Assembly (NCBI GenBank): GCA_003116975.1
Contig: BGKB01000154.1
Coordinates: forward strand, 34,346 to 98,345
Direction: 5' to 3'
From: Aurantiochytrium sp. KH105
Taxonomy: Eukaryota > Sar > Bigyra > Thraustochytrida > Thraustochytriidae
DNA length: 64,000 nt
The position numbers and the translations under genes are program-made. The notes under the pieces were generated by a model that was not told the DNA's origin, ran no database searches, and saw only the letters and a list, made by a program, of their open reading frames with translations. Below are positions 20,208 to 28,647 of the stretch, in pieces. Positions within the stretch are counted from its first letter, which is position 1; each line of letters begins with the position of its first letter.

Positions 20208-20455
20208 AGAAGACTCGAGAACAAAGATCACCGTGGCGGCTTCAGGTTTCTGGTGTTCACGCGCAGGGCGACTCCGAGGAGCAGCAAAACCCCCACGCGA
20301 GGCGAGGTCGTCCCGGGCGCCTTTGGCTTTGCGCCGTAGCTCGCTCCACCTGGCTGGCAGTTTGCCGCCGTCGTCTGTCTGTCTGTCTGCGTCTTCGTTT
20401 GCGTCTGCAGCGGCGTGAGACGGAGAGTCAGGGCGAGGTGAAGCGCTGCGCCACG
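19986..20455. promoter_or_regulatory. Divergent promoter, PRP22/microprotein, with GAAA microsatellite
   Basis: Head-to-head spacer carrying GAGAGCAGAGCAGAGCAGAG (about 20127-20146), followed at once by a GAAA microsatellite and later by GTCTGTCTGTCTG. No gene inside. Confidence 0.55.
20148..20208. repeat. (GAAA)n microsatellite, about 61 bp
   Basis: Near-perfect AAGA tetranucleotide array, about 15 units, in the promoter between PRP22 and the 73-residue protein. Confidence 0.95.
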
Positions 20456-20677
20456 ATGCTGGGTAACCTGCTCAAGCCGAAGCCCGCCAATATTGCGGCG
20501 TGGGTCGTAGCGGGAGGCGCCATGTACGCGTGGTCACAGTATGACAAGCAAAAGGCTACCACGTTCTCAGAGAATGAAGTCGAGACATGGAACGAGGACG
20601 TCAAGGCTAAGCATCCCAAGAAGAAGGTCTCAGGAGACCCCAAGGACCTTGACGAGGCGCCCAAGGCGACTGCATGA
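20456..20677 (+). CDS. 73-residue single-pass membrane microprotein, unknown function
   Basis: Starts at the ATG at 20456. The N-terminal half has one hydrophobic span (about residues 12-27, [16 protein letters not shown]) preceded by LLKPKP. The rest is charged and soluble ([19 protein letters not shown]) and ends acidic/Ala-rich. The form is like small accessory subunits of mitochondrial membrane complexes, but I recognise no specific family. It is distinct from the GQ[AS]EGGHP family. The longer frame upstream is repeat translation. Confidence 0.7.
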   Translation: MLGNLLKPKPANIAAWVVAGGAMYAWSQYDKQKATTFSENEVETWNEDVKAKHPKKKVSGDPKDLDEAPKATA

Positions 20678-20792
20678 ACATATATTTTCCACTTGCAAAG
20701 TACGCTACCTATCAGCATCATTCTTCGTCGTCATGATTAACTACGGGTTTCGCGCTGGATTCTATTACCTTTCAATTTACTACATCGAGAGC

Positions 20793-21758
20793 TTATTTCT
20801 TGAACTCGAGGGCACTGGCGCGCCCTGAGCGCCAACGCTGATAGTTTTGCGCAAGATTGGCATGCTCAGTGTCTCGCCGAACTCGGTCTGCTGCGTCTTC
20901 TCTTGTTTTGCGACGAGCATTCGCCGCTTTGCGCTGCGTCGCTCCACTTCGAAGCTGTGCGCGCACATGCTTTTCAAGCACTTCGTAAACGGGGCCGTCT
21001 TGCCGCATTGCAGCATATTGCGACGCACTCTGGCCCGCTCGTGTCTTGACGTATGGATCTGCGCCCACATCCAGTAAGGTCTGAACAACGTATGGGTCCG
21101 TGGCCAAATGTAGGGCTGTCTCGCCCCGCAAATTCTGCACATGGACGTCCGCACGCGCATGCATTGCAAGCACTCTCACCAAGTTATTGTGACCCGTCTG
21201 CGCAGCAAGCATGAGTGCAGTACACTTGCCAAGAACTGTGCGCTTGTTTACATCGAGACCTCGGCATGATAGAAGCAATCTGAGCAGACCCTCATTCTCG
21301 CCACGCAGACTTGCCTCGTGAACCATTGCACGGCCCGTCCGGGGATGCACGTCATTTATGGCACCATTGGGAATCCCACGCGTCATAAGCCATTCTTGCA
21401 GGCCTTCTTTGTCCCCATGCGAAATGAGTCTCATAGGCACGTCCATGCTACCGCGCGAGAGATCTCCCGTAGCTGGCGATTGCGGCGTCGCCGGTGAGGG
21501 TGTTTCGAGCTTCGTCGTCAAGAGCACGACCGACGCGTCATCTTGGCCAGCGGAAGATAGTTCATGCTCGACGGATTGGGGCGCACGTTCAACGAGGCTG
21601 CGACCCTTGTCTTTGTGCGAGCGTTGTCTTCGGTTTCGTGTTCTTCTTTCACGCCGCACGAGGTCGCCAAGTCCAGTCAAAAGGTCAAGCTGCGCCGCAG
21701 TCGACGTATGCGTGTCATCATCTCCGCGCGTGTCGCCGTCCTTGTCTGTGGCACCCAT
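20793..21758 (-). CDS. Ankyrin-repeat protein
   Basis: The protein has 321 residues from the first ATG at 21758. Residues about 1-120 are charged, Asp/Arg/Thr-rich and unrecognised. Three to four ankyrin repeats follow (about 130-270), with typical helices GRAMVHEASLRGENEGLLRLLL, CTALMLAAQTGHNNLVRVL and ETALHLATDPYVVQTLLDVGADP. The last about 50 residues are strongly basic (RKAANARRKTRED). Ankyrin repeats bind other proteins; the partner is unknown. Confidence 0.85.
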   Translation of the reverse strand: MGATDKDGDTRGDDDTHTSTAAQLDLLTGLGDLVRRERRTRNRRQRSHKDKGRSLVERAPQSVEHELSSAGQDDASVVLLTTKLETPSPATPQSPATGDLSRGSMDVPMRLISHGDKEGLQEWLMTRGIPNGAINDVHPRTGRAMVHEASLRGENEGLLRLLLSCRGLDVNKRTVLGKCTALMLAAQTGHNNLVRVLAMHARADVHVQNLRGETALHLATDPYVVQTLLDVGADPYVKTRAGQSASQYAAMRQDGPVYEVLEKHVRAQLRSGATQRKAANARRKTREDAADRVRRDTEHANLAQNYQRWRSGRASALEFKK

Positions 21759-22141
21759 GGCAAAACCAACATGAATTGACGCGGCTTTCTTTCTCCCCAG
21801 CGCTCTCACATCAGTGCTGACCGTTGTTTTGGTGCACACCTTTTTTTTTTTTACTTTTCTGCCCGCCTTTGTTTTTCGTTTTTTGGGGTGCAATGCAAGG
21901 TTGACAGCGAGCGACCAGAGGCGAATGAATGATCAGATGGAAGTAGATTTTTATTCATGTAAATGTGTAGGTAGTATCGCTCGCTTGATCGTGGCAAGGT
22001 GATTTTAAAAAACAAAAAAAATGGCAATGGACATCTTGTCCATTCTCCATCACCATCACCATCTTCTGGGGCGCTTTGCAAAAAGGAAAATAAGATTTGG
22101 TCAGAATTGGTTCGCACAAGAGCCAGGCAACTTATGCAAGC
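21759..22141. other. Intergenic between two minus-strand genes
   Basis: Promoter side of the ankyrin gene and 3' side of the TPR gene. Holds a 12-base T-run (about 21841) and an A-rich run (about 22005-22020). No gene. Confidence 0.5.
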
Positions 22142-23323
22142 TCATGAGCGACCACTGCCGCTCGAGCCGTCACCAGCGATCTCATCCTCCAAATCAACCT
22201 TGTCCACACCAAGCTCATCGAGCACCTGCTGCTGAAGAGCATGCGCGTCAGCATCCTTGCCCCATGCCATGTAAAGCTCGGCGAGGTTGTGCATTGCAAT
22301 AATCGTTTCGCTGTGAGACCCGCCGAGCTTGGCCTGACGGATACGAAGAGCTTCCTTGTACTCCTTTTCAGCGAGCTCAAAGCGACCTTGAAGCTTGAGC
22401 TCCAGCCCCATGTTGTTGCGCGCAGTTGCCACACGCGGATGTTCTGCATCCAAGGCAGCAACGATAATATTTCTACCACCCTCAACATACGACATGCTGT
22501 CCTCTTTGTCGTTGAGCAAGCGAAGAACCGCGCCATAATTCTGCATCGCCATCCCGTAGTCTGGCGACTCCTCGCCCTTGAGCGACTTGAGGGCCTCCAT
22601 ATTGGTAGCAAAAAAGGTCTTGGCATGCGTGAGAAGAGAGTGTTTCTCCATACCCTTGGAATTCAGCGCATACGTCTTGTAAAGCTGTCCAAGGTTGCCC
22701 ATAGCTGTGACAGTGCTGAGGTGGTCGTCGCCGACAGTGTCTTTGTAGATGCGGATCGCCTCGCTGAGAGATTTGACGGCTTCATCGAACTCGCCAACTT
22801 GCTTGTGCATGAGCGCCAGGTTGTTCAAGACGCTAGCATAGACAGGGTGCTTGTCTCCATAAAAGCTTTCGACGGTGAGCTTGACGGCTTCAGCCACCTC
22901 GCGCGCCTCGGCAATCTTGTTCTGCGACCAGAGCTCGTGTACCTGCTGCTGCAGCTTGGAGATTTCAAGCTCGGGGCCCTGCAAGTGCTCGGGGCGACTG
23001 CCTCCGCCTAGGCCGAGGCCTTGCCCTGTCGGAGTCGCTGATGCCGACGCTCCTGCCTGCTCGGCCTGGTCCTGCAGTTGCTCCTGGATCTGCTGCTGCA
23101 TTTCCTGCTGCACCTTGGGATCCGTGCGGTGCCTCGTGATGGAAATCCCTCCAGGTCCCGTGCGCGCCGCAAATCCTCTCGACGACGCCGGCGTTGCGTT
23201 CGACGCCGCCGCCGACATCGACGTCCACCGCGCCTGCCTGTTGGCCGCGCCCCTGCCGCCCGCGTTCGTCGCGCAGCTGGCGGCCGCCGCCGCCAGCGCG
23301 TAGCTCCTGGCCAGCCGCTGCAT
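22142..23323 (-). CDS. Mitochondrial-type TPR protein (kinesin-light-chain-like repeats)
   Basis: The protein has 393 residues from the ATG at 23323. The N-terminus (MQRLARSYALAAAAASCATN) is a good mitochondrial presequence candidate. A Gln-rich coiled stretch follows (QQEMQQQIQEQLQDQ). From about residue 120 there are five or so TPR units with the 42-residue kinesin-light-chain spacing, for example YASVLNNLALMHKQVGEFDE, TVTAMGNLGQLYKTY, VATARNNMGLELKLQGRFE and TIIAMHNLAELYMAWG. TTC19, a complex III assembly factor, has a comparable layout, but I cannot establish orthology. The gene is divergent from the methyltransferase gene at 23649. Confidence 0.85.
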   Translation of the reverse strand: MQRLARSYALAAAAASCATNAGGRGAANRQARWTSMSAAASNATPASSRGFAARTGPGGISITRHRTDPKVQQEMQQQIQEQLQDQAEQAGASASATPTGQGLGLGGGSRPEHLQGPELEISKLQQQVHELWSQNKIAEAREVAEAVKLTVESFYGDKHPVYASVLNNLALMHKQVGEFDEAVKSLSEAIRIYKDTVGDDHLSTVTAMGNLGQLYKTYALNSKGMEKHSLLTHAKTFFATNMEALKSLKGEESPDYGMAMQNYGAVLRLLNDKEDSMSYVEGGRNIIVAALDAEHPRVATARNNMGLELKLQGRFELAEKEYKEALRIRQAKLGGSHSETIIAMHNLAELYMAWGKDADAHALQQQVLDELGVDKVDLEDEIAGDGSSGSGRS

Positions 23324-23648
23324 CTCGCCTCTCCGCGGCCCTTCCGCGCCGCGCCGCGCCGCGCCTCGCCGCCGCGCCCCTCCGCGCCGCCGCGCCTCGC
23401 CGCGTCTGCCGCCGTCGCGTCGCGAGCTTCGCGCGCACGAAGGGCGATCTTGGTTTGCTTTGCTGGTTTGGTTTGGTTTGGCTTGGCTTGGCTTGGCTTG
23501 GGTCGTCCGGCCTCTCGTTCTTTCGTTCTTTCTTTTCTTTCGCGCGGCCGGGCCGGCATAGCCGCAAGCAAGGCAAGGCACGGCAAGGCAAGGCAAGGCA
23601 AGCCTCGCGCACGACCTCGAGATCGAGCGCCAGCGCGTCCGCGGCAGC
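23324..23648. promoter_or_regulatory. Divergent promoter with pentanucleotide arrays
   Basis: 325 bp between head-to-head genes. Contains GGTTT/GGCTT pentamers (about 23466-23506), TTCTTTCGTTCTTTC (about 23519-23533), and GGCAA/GGCAC pentamers (about 23572-23602). Confidence 0.5.
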
Positions 23649-24718
23649 ATGAGCGAGGCGGACGCGGAGGCCGAGCACCCGGGCGCCGTGCTGCTCGACC
23701 TCGACGGCCTCTTCGGCGGCGAGAGGGTCAACCACGGCGACCCGGAGGAGCCCTTTGTGTGGACGCCGCCGCGCGGGACCACCAGCGCCAAGGAGGCCGA
23801 CGCCAAGGGGGAGTCTACCGCGACGGAAGAGGGCCAGCAGTCCGACAAGCAAGAACCTCCTGTCAAGCTTCGTCTGGCAAATGGAAATGTACATCTCATG
23901 GCGCAGCACGTGTGGCAATCGAGCATCACGCTGGCCGAGGAGATCTGCCACGGCCGTGTCGACGTCAAGGGCAAGCGCGTTCTTGAGGTAAGTTGATCTT
24001 TGTTCCTGATACCACAACGATGAAGCCGGGAATCCGACTTCGCCCAACGATCTTGGATTTGTCCACTGACAGAATGCAACACATCTGAACGAATGTCCAC
24101 GCGGGTGATATATGATGCGATGCACAAATGCCGCAGCTCGGCGCCGGCGCAGCTCTGCCTGGCATCGTCTCGCGAAGGCGGGGTGCAACCTTTGTAGCCA
24201 TCACAGACTACCCCGAGGATGTCATCGTGGAAAATATGACACATAATGTCAAAGCCAATGAACTCGACACGGACGCTCCGGCCGTCGTCCGCGGCTTCAA
24301 GTGGGGTGAGCCCATCGACGATTTGATGGCCTGCTGTCCCGACGGAGATTATTATGACACCATCCTAATGGCTGATACCTTGTGGATGGAAAACCAGCAT
24401 GAAAACCTCTTGCAAACCTGTGTTGACATTCTCAAGCGCGCTCCGCCAGAGGCGGAGGCTGTGGCAGTGCTTACATACATGAATCATGATGACGGCCGTG
24501 GTGTTGCTGGACGCTTCTTCGCCAAGGCCCAGGAGCTTCATGGCTTCCAAGTGAGCTCAGACCGCCGCATTGCATGGCGTGCCAACCCGACCGAGGAGGA
24601 TTACGAAAGCGACAGCGACGATCCGGACCGCTACGGGCCCGTTCATTTCCGTACCTTGCGTCTCCCATCACCCACGAGCAACACTTCGTCGGAAGCTGTC
24701 TCAACAGAAGCACAATGA
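23649..24718 (+). CDS. EFM7: EFM7/NNT1-like protein methyltransferase (two exons)
   Basis: Two exons, 306 residues: 23649-23987 and 24137-24718. The 149 bp intron starts GTAAGT and ends CCGCAG, phase 0. It splits motif I so that VLE joins LGAGAALPGIV, the signature of the METTL21/EFM7 group of seven-beta-strand protein methyltransferases. The next strand ends in ITDYP, as in yeast NNT1/EFM7, followed by NMTHNVKANEL, RGFKWG and ILMADTLWMENQHENLL. Yeast EFM7 modifies the N-terminus of elongation factor eEF1A. The ATG inside the intron (24128) would make a product lacking the N-terminal half and is rejected. An acidic ESDSDDPD patch lies near the C-terminus. Confidence 0.9.
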
Positions 24719-24901
24719 TCTTGAACTATCAAATGATCGATTTTTTGATTACCGGTATCTATCTATTCTATTCCTTTGTATCTACAGCGAACAAGCAAGC
24801 AAGCAAGCCAGTCGGCCGGCCGGCCAGCCATACAGGCCCAGGCCCAGACCCAGACAAGAGCGCAGCGCGACCTGTCGAATTGCGTCCATTGAACAAGATG
24901 G

Positions 24902-27823
24902 CTAGTCTTTTCTAATGTTGCTCTTGGGAAGCGTGGGAAGTCGTATCACAAGCGAGACACATCGAAGAGTCATGGGCGCTCCTTTCTCTTGCAGCGACTC
25001 AATCACGGATTCCGACAGTCCGTACCTCATGCAAAGACTCTGCAGAGAGGCGCGACGCGTCGGACCTTCGCGCCGAACCGGCACCTGACTCTCCGTCAGC
25101 ATCGCAGCTCCGCTGCGTCTCTGTCCCGCGCTTTCCGCTTGAGATGCTTCATCCCCATCCTCCTCACGTAAATTCTCGTCGAGCTCAATGCAGCGCGCAG
25201 AAAGTGGAAACTTGTGCGTTTCAAGAATTCCCCGAAGAGTCTGCCCGTTGCACGGCTTCGAGACATTGAATCCAAAAAGCGCGAAGAGCCCGGCAAGCGA
25301 CATATATGACTTGACTGACGCTGTTTCCAAGCCAGCAATCCGATTTCCTGTCCTTGGACGGAAACAGATGCACTCGCGAGAGAGTGGCAAGGCCTTGGAA
25401 GTATCGGCGATAGAAACCCCAAGGAGGTCAGCGAGACGAGTGAGAGAAATGTAAACCTTGCCCACTTTGTGTGTCGGTTTTTCCTTGGCGAGCTCGAAGG
25501 CAACCACCGGCGCCTCGAGGTCGATGCCGGCCTTTGCAAACACATCTTTCCATCGTAACACGCCACCATCTGCAAGACCTTGGCCAGTGGCGTGCTGCGA
25601 AGAAATAGACTGCTGCTCGCCCTCTGACGCCGAGGTGCCCACGCCAGCTTCGACCTGAGATAATGATGTCGACCCTGGATGGATGTCCTTGTCATGAGCA
25701 ACGTTCGACTCATCTTGCAGGCTCGTCCGCTCGTTTACCTTTTCTTCACTCTCTCCATGCTGCGGTACGGCCGCGACGCCCACTTTTCCAGCCGATAACA
25801 GCCCAGAGGCCGCCCCGTCTGCTACGCCCTGGCCGTCCAGCATCTGATCGCCTGAGGTGGAAGATTCTGGCATTTTGTCGCGTTCCGTGCCAAGAGGCTC
25901 ATCCAGAGGTATCTCATACATGGCCAAAAACCTCGGCAGCGTAAAGTAAACAAGGCCAAAGCAGTCCGTATTTGTTGCATTCGACGCCGGGAGCGCCGAG
26001 AGGTCAATCACCTGCTCCTCGTCCGTGCAGCTGCCCGAGTCATCGTCATTGTCGTAGTGTGCTGACATTGAATCATGGGCCCGCGCTCCGTCTCCATGAG
26101 ACGTTGGTTCTAACTTTGGTTTGTTCAACGACTTGCCACCTTTGTGCTTAATTCTTGTTCGTTTGTGGGTCTCAGTCTTTGTCGCAGCTAAAAGAGGCTC
26201 TTCGCCTAATTTTTCAGCCTTCATCAACTTCTTTTTGAGATTGCCCTTCTTCTCCTCCTCTTCCTTGGCAGCGGCTGCGAGAACACCCGCAAGTGCTTTT
26301 GCCGAGGAGGAAGAGGAGGAAGACGAAGATGCCAAAGCACCACACGACGACGATGAGGAGGACGAGGAAGAGGACGTGTGAGCAGAGCAAGATTTGGAAG
26401 TTTGCGAGTGCATGTGCGACCAGCAAACCCCATCAAAGAAGCTCGGTTCCTGGCAGAGAGGTATGGCACAAGCAGCCACGGCGGACATCTTGTGGTTCTG
26501 ACTCATTGAGAGGAGCTTCTTTGAGTCTGTTGTCTTCACAGGACAAGCGACGCTTGCTGCACTGTTGGCATACGGATCGGTCCTGTGCCTTTTGAGGACG
26601 CCGGATGAATCATTTGCCTTCCGACCCGTCTCGTGTTTTCGTTTGACAGCTGAAGCCTTGGTGCTTGTGGCCTTCGGTTCAGAAGGAGCAGCTTTGTCGA
26701 TACATTTCTTCTGTTTCTGAGACGTGCCGGTGTCTGAAGGTTTTTGGATGTGCATGAAACACATGCCATCCTTGACTGCATATCGGCCACAGCGAAAATG
26801 TTCGCACATACCCCAAAATCGTTTCGTATGCACGAAACACAGCTTCTCTTGGTTTTTAACCTTTTCAGAGCAGCCTTTGACTTGGCAAACCTGATCTTCT
26901 GAATGCGCCTGGCCCCTTTTGTTTGCAATACTATTGCCCGGTGCCTCGCTGCCTCTTGCTTTGGCACGGGACGCTTTACCCTTGCGTGACGGCCCATGCC
27001 GTGAGCAGAGTCCATTCACCAAGGCTGTGTTGTGGCACCGTGGGTATTGACAGATGCCCAACATTTCCTTTTCGTGTTTGGCACAGCGACCACTGGTACA
27101 AAAGAGGGCCAGCTCGCGGCTGCAATTGGGATGCTGGCATGTGAGATCTAGAACCACGTTTCGACGAGTTTTTGCCGATGTGGGCGTCTTTCCTTCCTGC
27201 TTAATCGATGCAGTAGGGGTCGTACTGCCTTCTTGAGCGTGAATATAGCAGAGACCACGAGTACGCTCATGCTTTCTGCACCCTTCCACAGAGCACTGCA
27301 TTCTTGAAAGGAAGTCGGAAGCACCAAGGTTTTGATTTGAACCAAGATGAAATGAACACATGCCGTCTCGGTGAACAGTCTGACGACAGTTTGTGACATG
27401 GCAATGCTTCATGTGACTAGCAGAAGAGCTGCCGATGTGTCGTTTGCAGCGTAAACCCGCCGAAGCAGCATCATTGCAGTCTTTTACGCTGCAAAGAGGA
27501 TGCTGGGTTGCAGATGTCTGGTTCATCGCTGATGTGGAAGTCGACGAAGACGAAGATGATGATGACGATGACGATGAAGACGTAGCAAAGGGTCTGCTTT
27601 CTGTTACAAACTTCCCTCCTTGGTTTGTAGGCGCCGCTTCATCCTGTCTTGCCTTGAGCTTGAAATGTCTAAAGCAGTAGCAGCCGCATTTTTTTTTTCG
27701 CGAGCAACCTATCGTTTTGCACTGCAACAGCTCATCGTGACGCCAACAGAGACCGCGATTACGCGTCCCAGATCGAGCTGTGCAGCCTGCGGTCTTGCAC
27801 GTCCAGTTAGAACTGCGCGTCAT
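24902..27823 (-). CDS. Large Cys/His zinc-repeat protein (stramenopile 'WRKY19-like' repeats) with C-terminal repeat module
   Basis: The protein has 973 residues from the ATG at 27823. The N-terminal half carries about ten copies of a short zinc-ligand pattern, C-x4-C-x(8-12)-G-x-C-x2-H. Examples are CSVKDCNDAASAGLRCKRH, CSVEGCRKHERTRGLCYIH and CQYPRCHNTALVNGLCSRH. Proteins of this kind in oomycetes are often labelled WRKY19-like, although no WRKY DNA-binding core is present here. Two poly-Ser tracts (about residues 80-95 and 485-510) and basic patches follow. The C-terminal third contains four degenerate copies of a motif of the form [YA]-x-SL-x2-L-x5-G, spaced irregularly from about residue 626 to the end. 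Likely nuclear and nucleic-acid- or protein-binding, by inference. Confidence 0.82.
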   Translation of the reverse strand: MTRSSNWTCKTAGCTARSGTRNRGLCWRHDELLQCKTIGCSRKKKCGCYCFRHFKLKARQDEAAPTNQGGKFVTESRPFATSSSSSSSSSSSSSTSTSAMNQTSATQHPLCSVKDCNDAASAGLRCKRHIGSSSASHMKHCHVTNCRQTVHRDGMCSFHLGSNQNLGASDFLSRMQCSVEGCRKHERTRGLCYIHAQEGSTTPTASIKQEGKTPTSAKTRRNVVLDLTCQHPNCSRELALFCTSGRCAKHEKEMLGICQYPRCHNTALVNGLCSRHGPSRKGKASRAKARGSEAPGNSIANKRGQAHSEDQVCQVKGCSEKVKNQEKLCFVHTKRFWGMCEHFRCGRYAVKDGMCFMHIQKPSDTGTSQKQKKCIDKAAPSEPKATSTKASAVKRKHETGRKANDSSGVLKRHRTDPYANSAASVACPVKTTDSKKLLSMSQNHKMSAVAACAIPLCQEPSFFDGVCWSHMHSQTSKSCSAHTSSSSSSSSSSCGALASSSSSSSSSAKALAGVLAAAAKEEEEKKGNLKKKLMKAEKLGEEPLLAATKTETHKRTRIKHKGGKSLNKPKLEPTSHGDGARAHDSMSAHYDNDDDSGSCTDEEQVIDLSALPASNATNTDCFGLVYFTLPRFLAMYEIPLDEPLGTERDKMPESSTSGDQMLDGQGVADGAASGLLSAGKVGVAAVPQHGESEEKVNERTSLQDESNVAHDKDIHPGSTSLSQVEAGVGTSASEGEQQSISSQHATGQGLADGGVLRWKDVFAKAGIDLEAPVVAFELAKEKPTHKVGKVYISLTRLADLLGVSIADTSKALPLSRECICFRPRTGNRIAGLETASVKSYMSLAGLFALFGFNVSKPCNGQTLRGILETHKFPLSARCIELDENLREEDGDEASQAESAGQRRSGAAMLTESQVPVRREGPTRRASLQSLCMRYGLSESVIESLQEKGAPMTLRCVSLVIRLPTLPKSNIRKD

Positions 27824-27950
27824 TTGTCGATTGTATAGTTTCCCTCCTCCAACTCAAAGCTGGCTGGTGGTTAGCCTGATGAGCTCGCCTCTCGCCCTGC
27901 GACGGGCGCCCTGCGAGCCGGCCAATCTCCTCCGCGGCAAGCTTTCTACC

Positions 27951-28030
27951 GCCCTGCTGTGCTCTGCTGTGCTCTGCTGTGCTCTGCTGTGCTCTGCTGT
28001 GCTCTGCTGTGCTCTGCTGTGCTCTGCTCT
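27951..28030. repeat. GCTCTGCTGT decamer array, 8 units
   Basis: Six exact copies of GCTCTGCTGT (27961-28020), flanked by one imperfect copy on each side. Located about 130 bp upstream of the zinc-repeat start codon. Confidence 0.97.
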
Positions 28031-28488
28031 GCACTGAAGTGCGCTGCAACTGCAGGTCTTGCCTGCCCGGTCGAGGTCGCTGTCGCGTGGCTTTCTCGTT
28101 TGGCGCCGCACATGTCGTATCTTTGACGGACTGCAGAACCCGCAAGCTTTGGTGGATTTGGGGTAATGAAGTATATTCTAGGTTTTAGTACGGCCGCTGC
28201 TTCGATGGAAAGATCGAGGATATCCGCGCCGTGTAACCGACCTCTCCGAGCCTGAGAATGGGCCAAATGGAGAGAGAGTCCCGCGGGCAGAACCAGCTGG
28301 CTGGCTTGCTTGCTTGCATGCAAGGTGCTTGCGTGAGGGCGAGCGTGTGAGTCGCGCAGGTGCGCTTGCGCTTGCATGCAGCAGCACCGGCACTAGCCAG
28401 GCTAATACTGTTACGAAGAGGAGGCTTGTCCCAAAGACACAGAAAAAGCAAGCTCGAAAACCTATAGCAGCCCTCCGAAGGTCTTCAC

Positions 28489-28516
28489 CTTCTTCTTCTT
28501 CTTCTTCTTCTTCTTC
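28489..28516. repeat. (TTC)n microsatellite
   Basis: About nine TTC units in the 5' flank of the coiled-coil gene. Confidence 0.9.
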
Positions 28517-28647
28517 ATATTCTCCTTTGCCACCGCGTACAAAGTGTCTTCAAGCCTCGACGCAGGGGTTACAATAAGTTTGATCGCGAGCTTTCGCAAA
28601 CGTGCAGCTCCCGAAGTCCTCGTCGGGGAGTGCGCAGAGATATCTTG

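Larger units (their letters stand above)
27824..28647. promoter_or_regulatory. Divergent spacer, zinc-repeat/coiled-coil genes, with decamer array
   Basis: No gene is supported. It holds the decamer array at 27951-28030, GCTTGCTTGC and GCATGCAAG repeats (about 28305-28325), and a TTC run (28489-28516). Confidence 0.55.

Noticed and set aside
23324..24244. Upstream extension of the mitochondrial TPR protein to 700 residues
   Set aside because: Runs antisense through the neighbouring methyltransferase gene and its intron; the ATG at 23323 gives a good presequence.
24128..24718. Methyltransferase starting at the ATG inside the intron
   Set aside because: Would lose half of motif I; splicing from GTAAGT (23988) to CAG (24134-24136) restores the full motif in frame.
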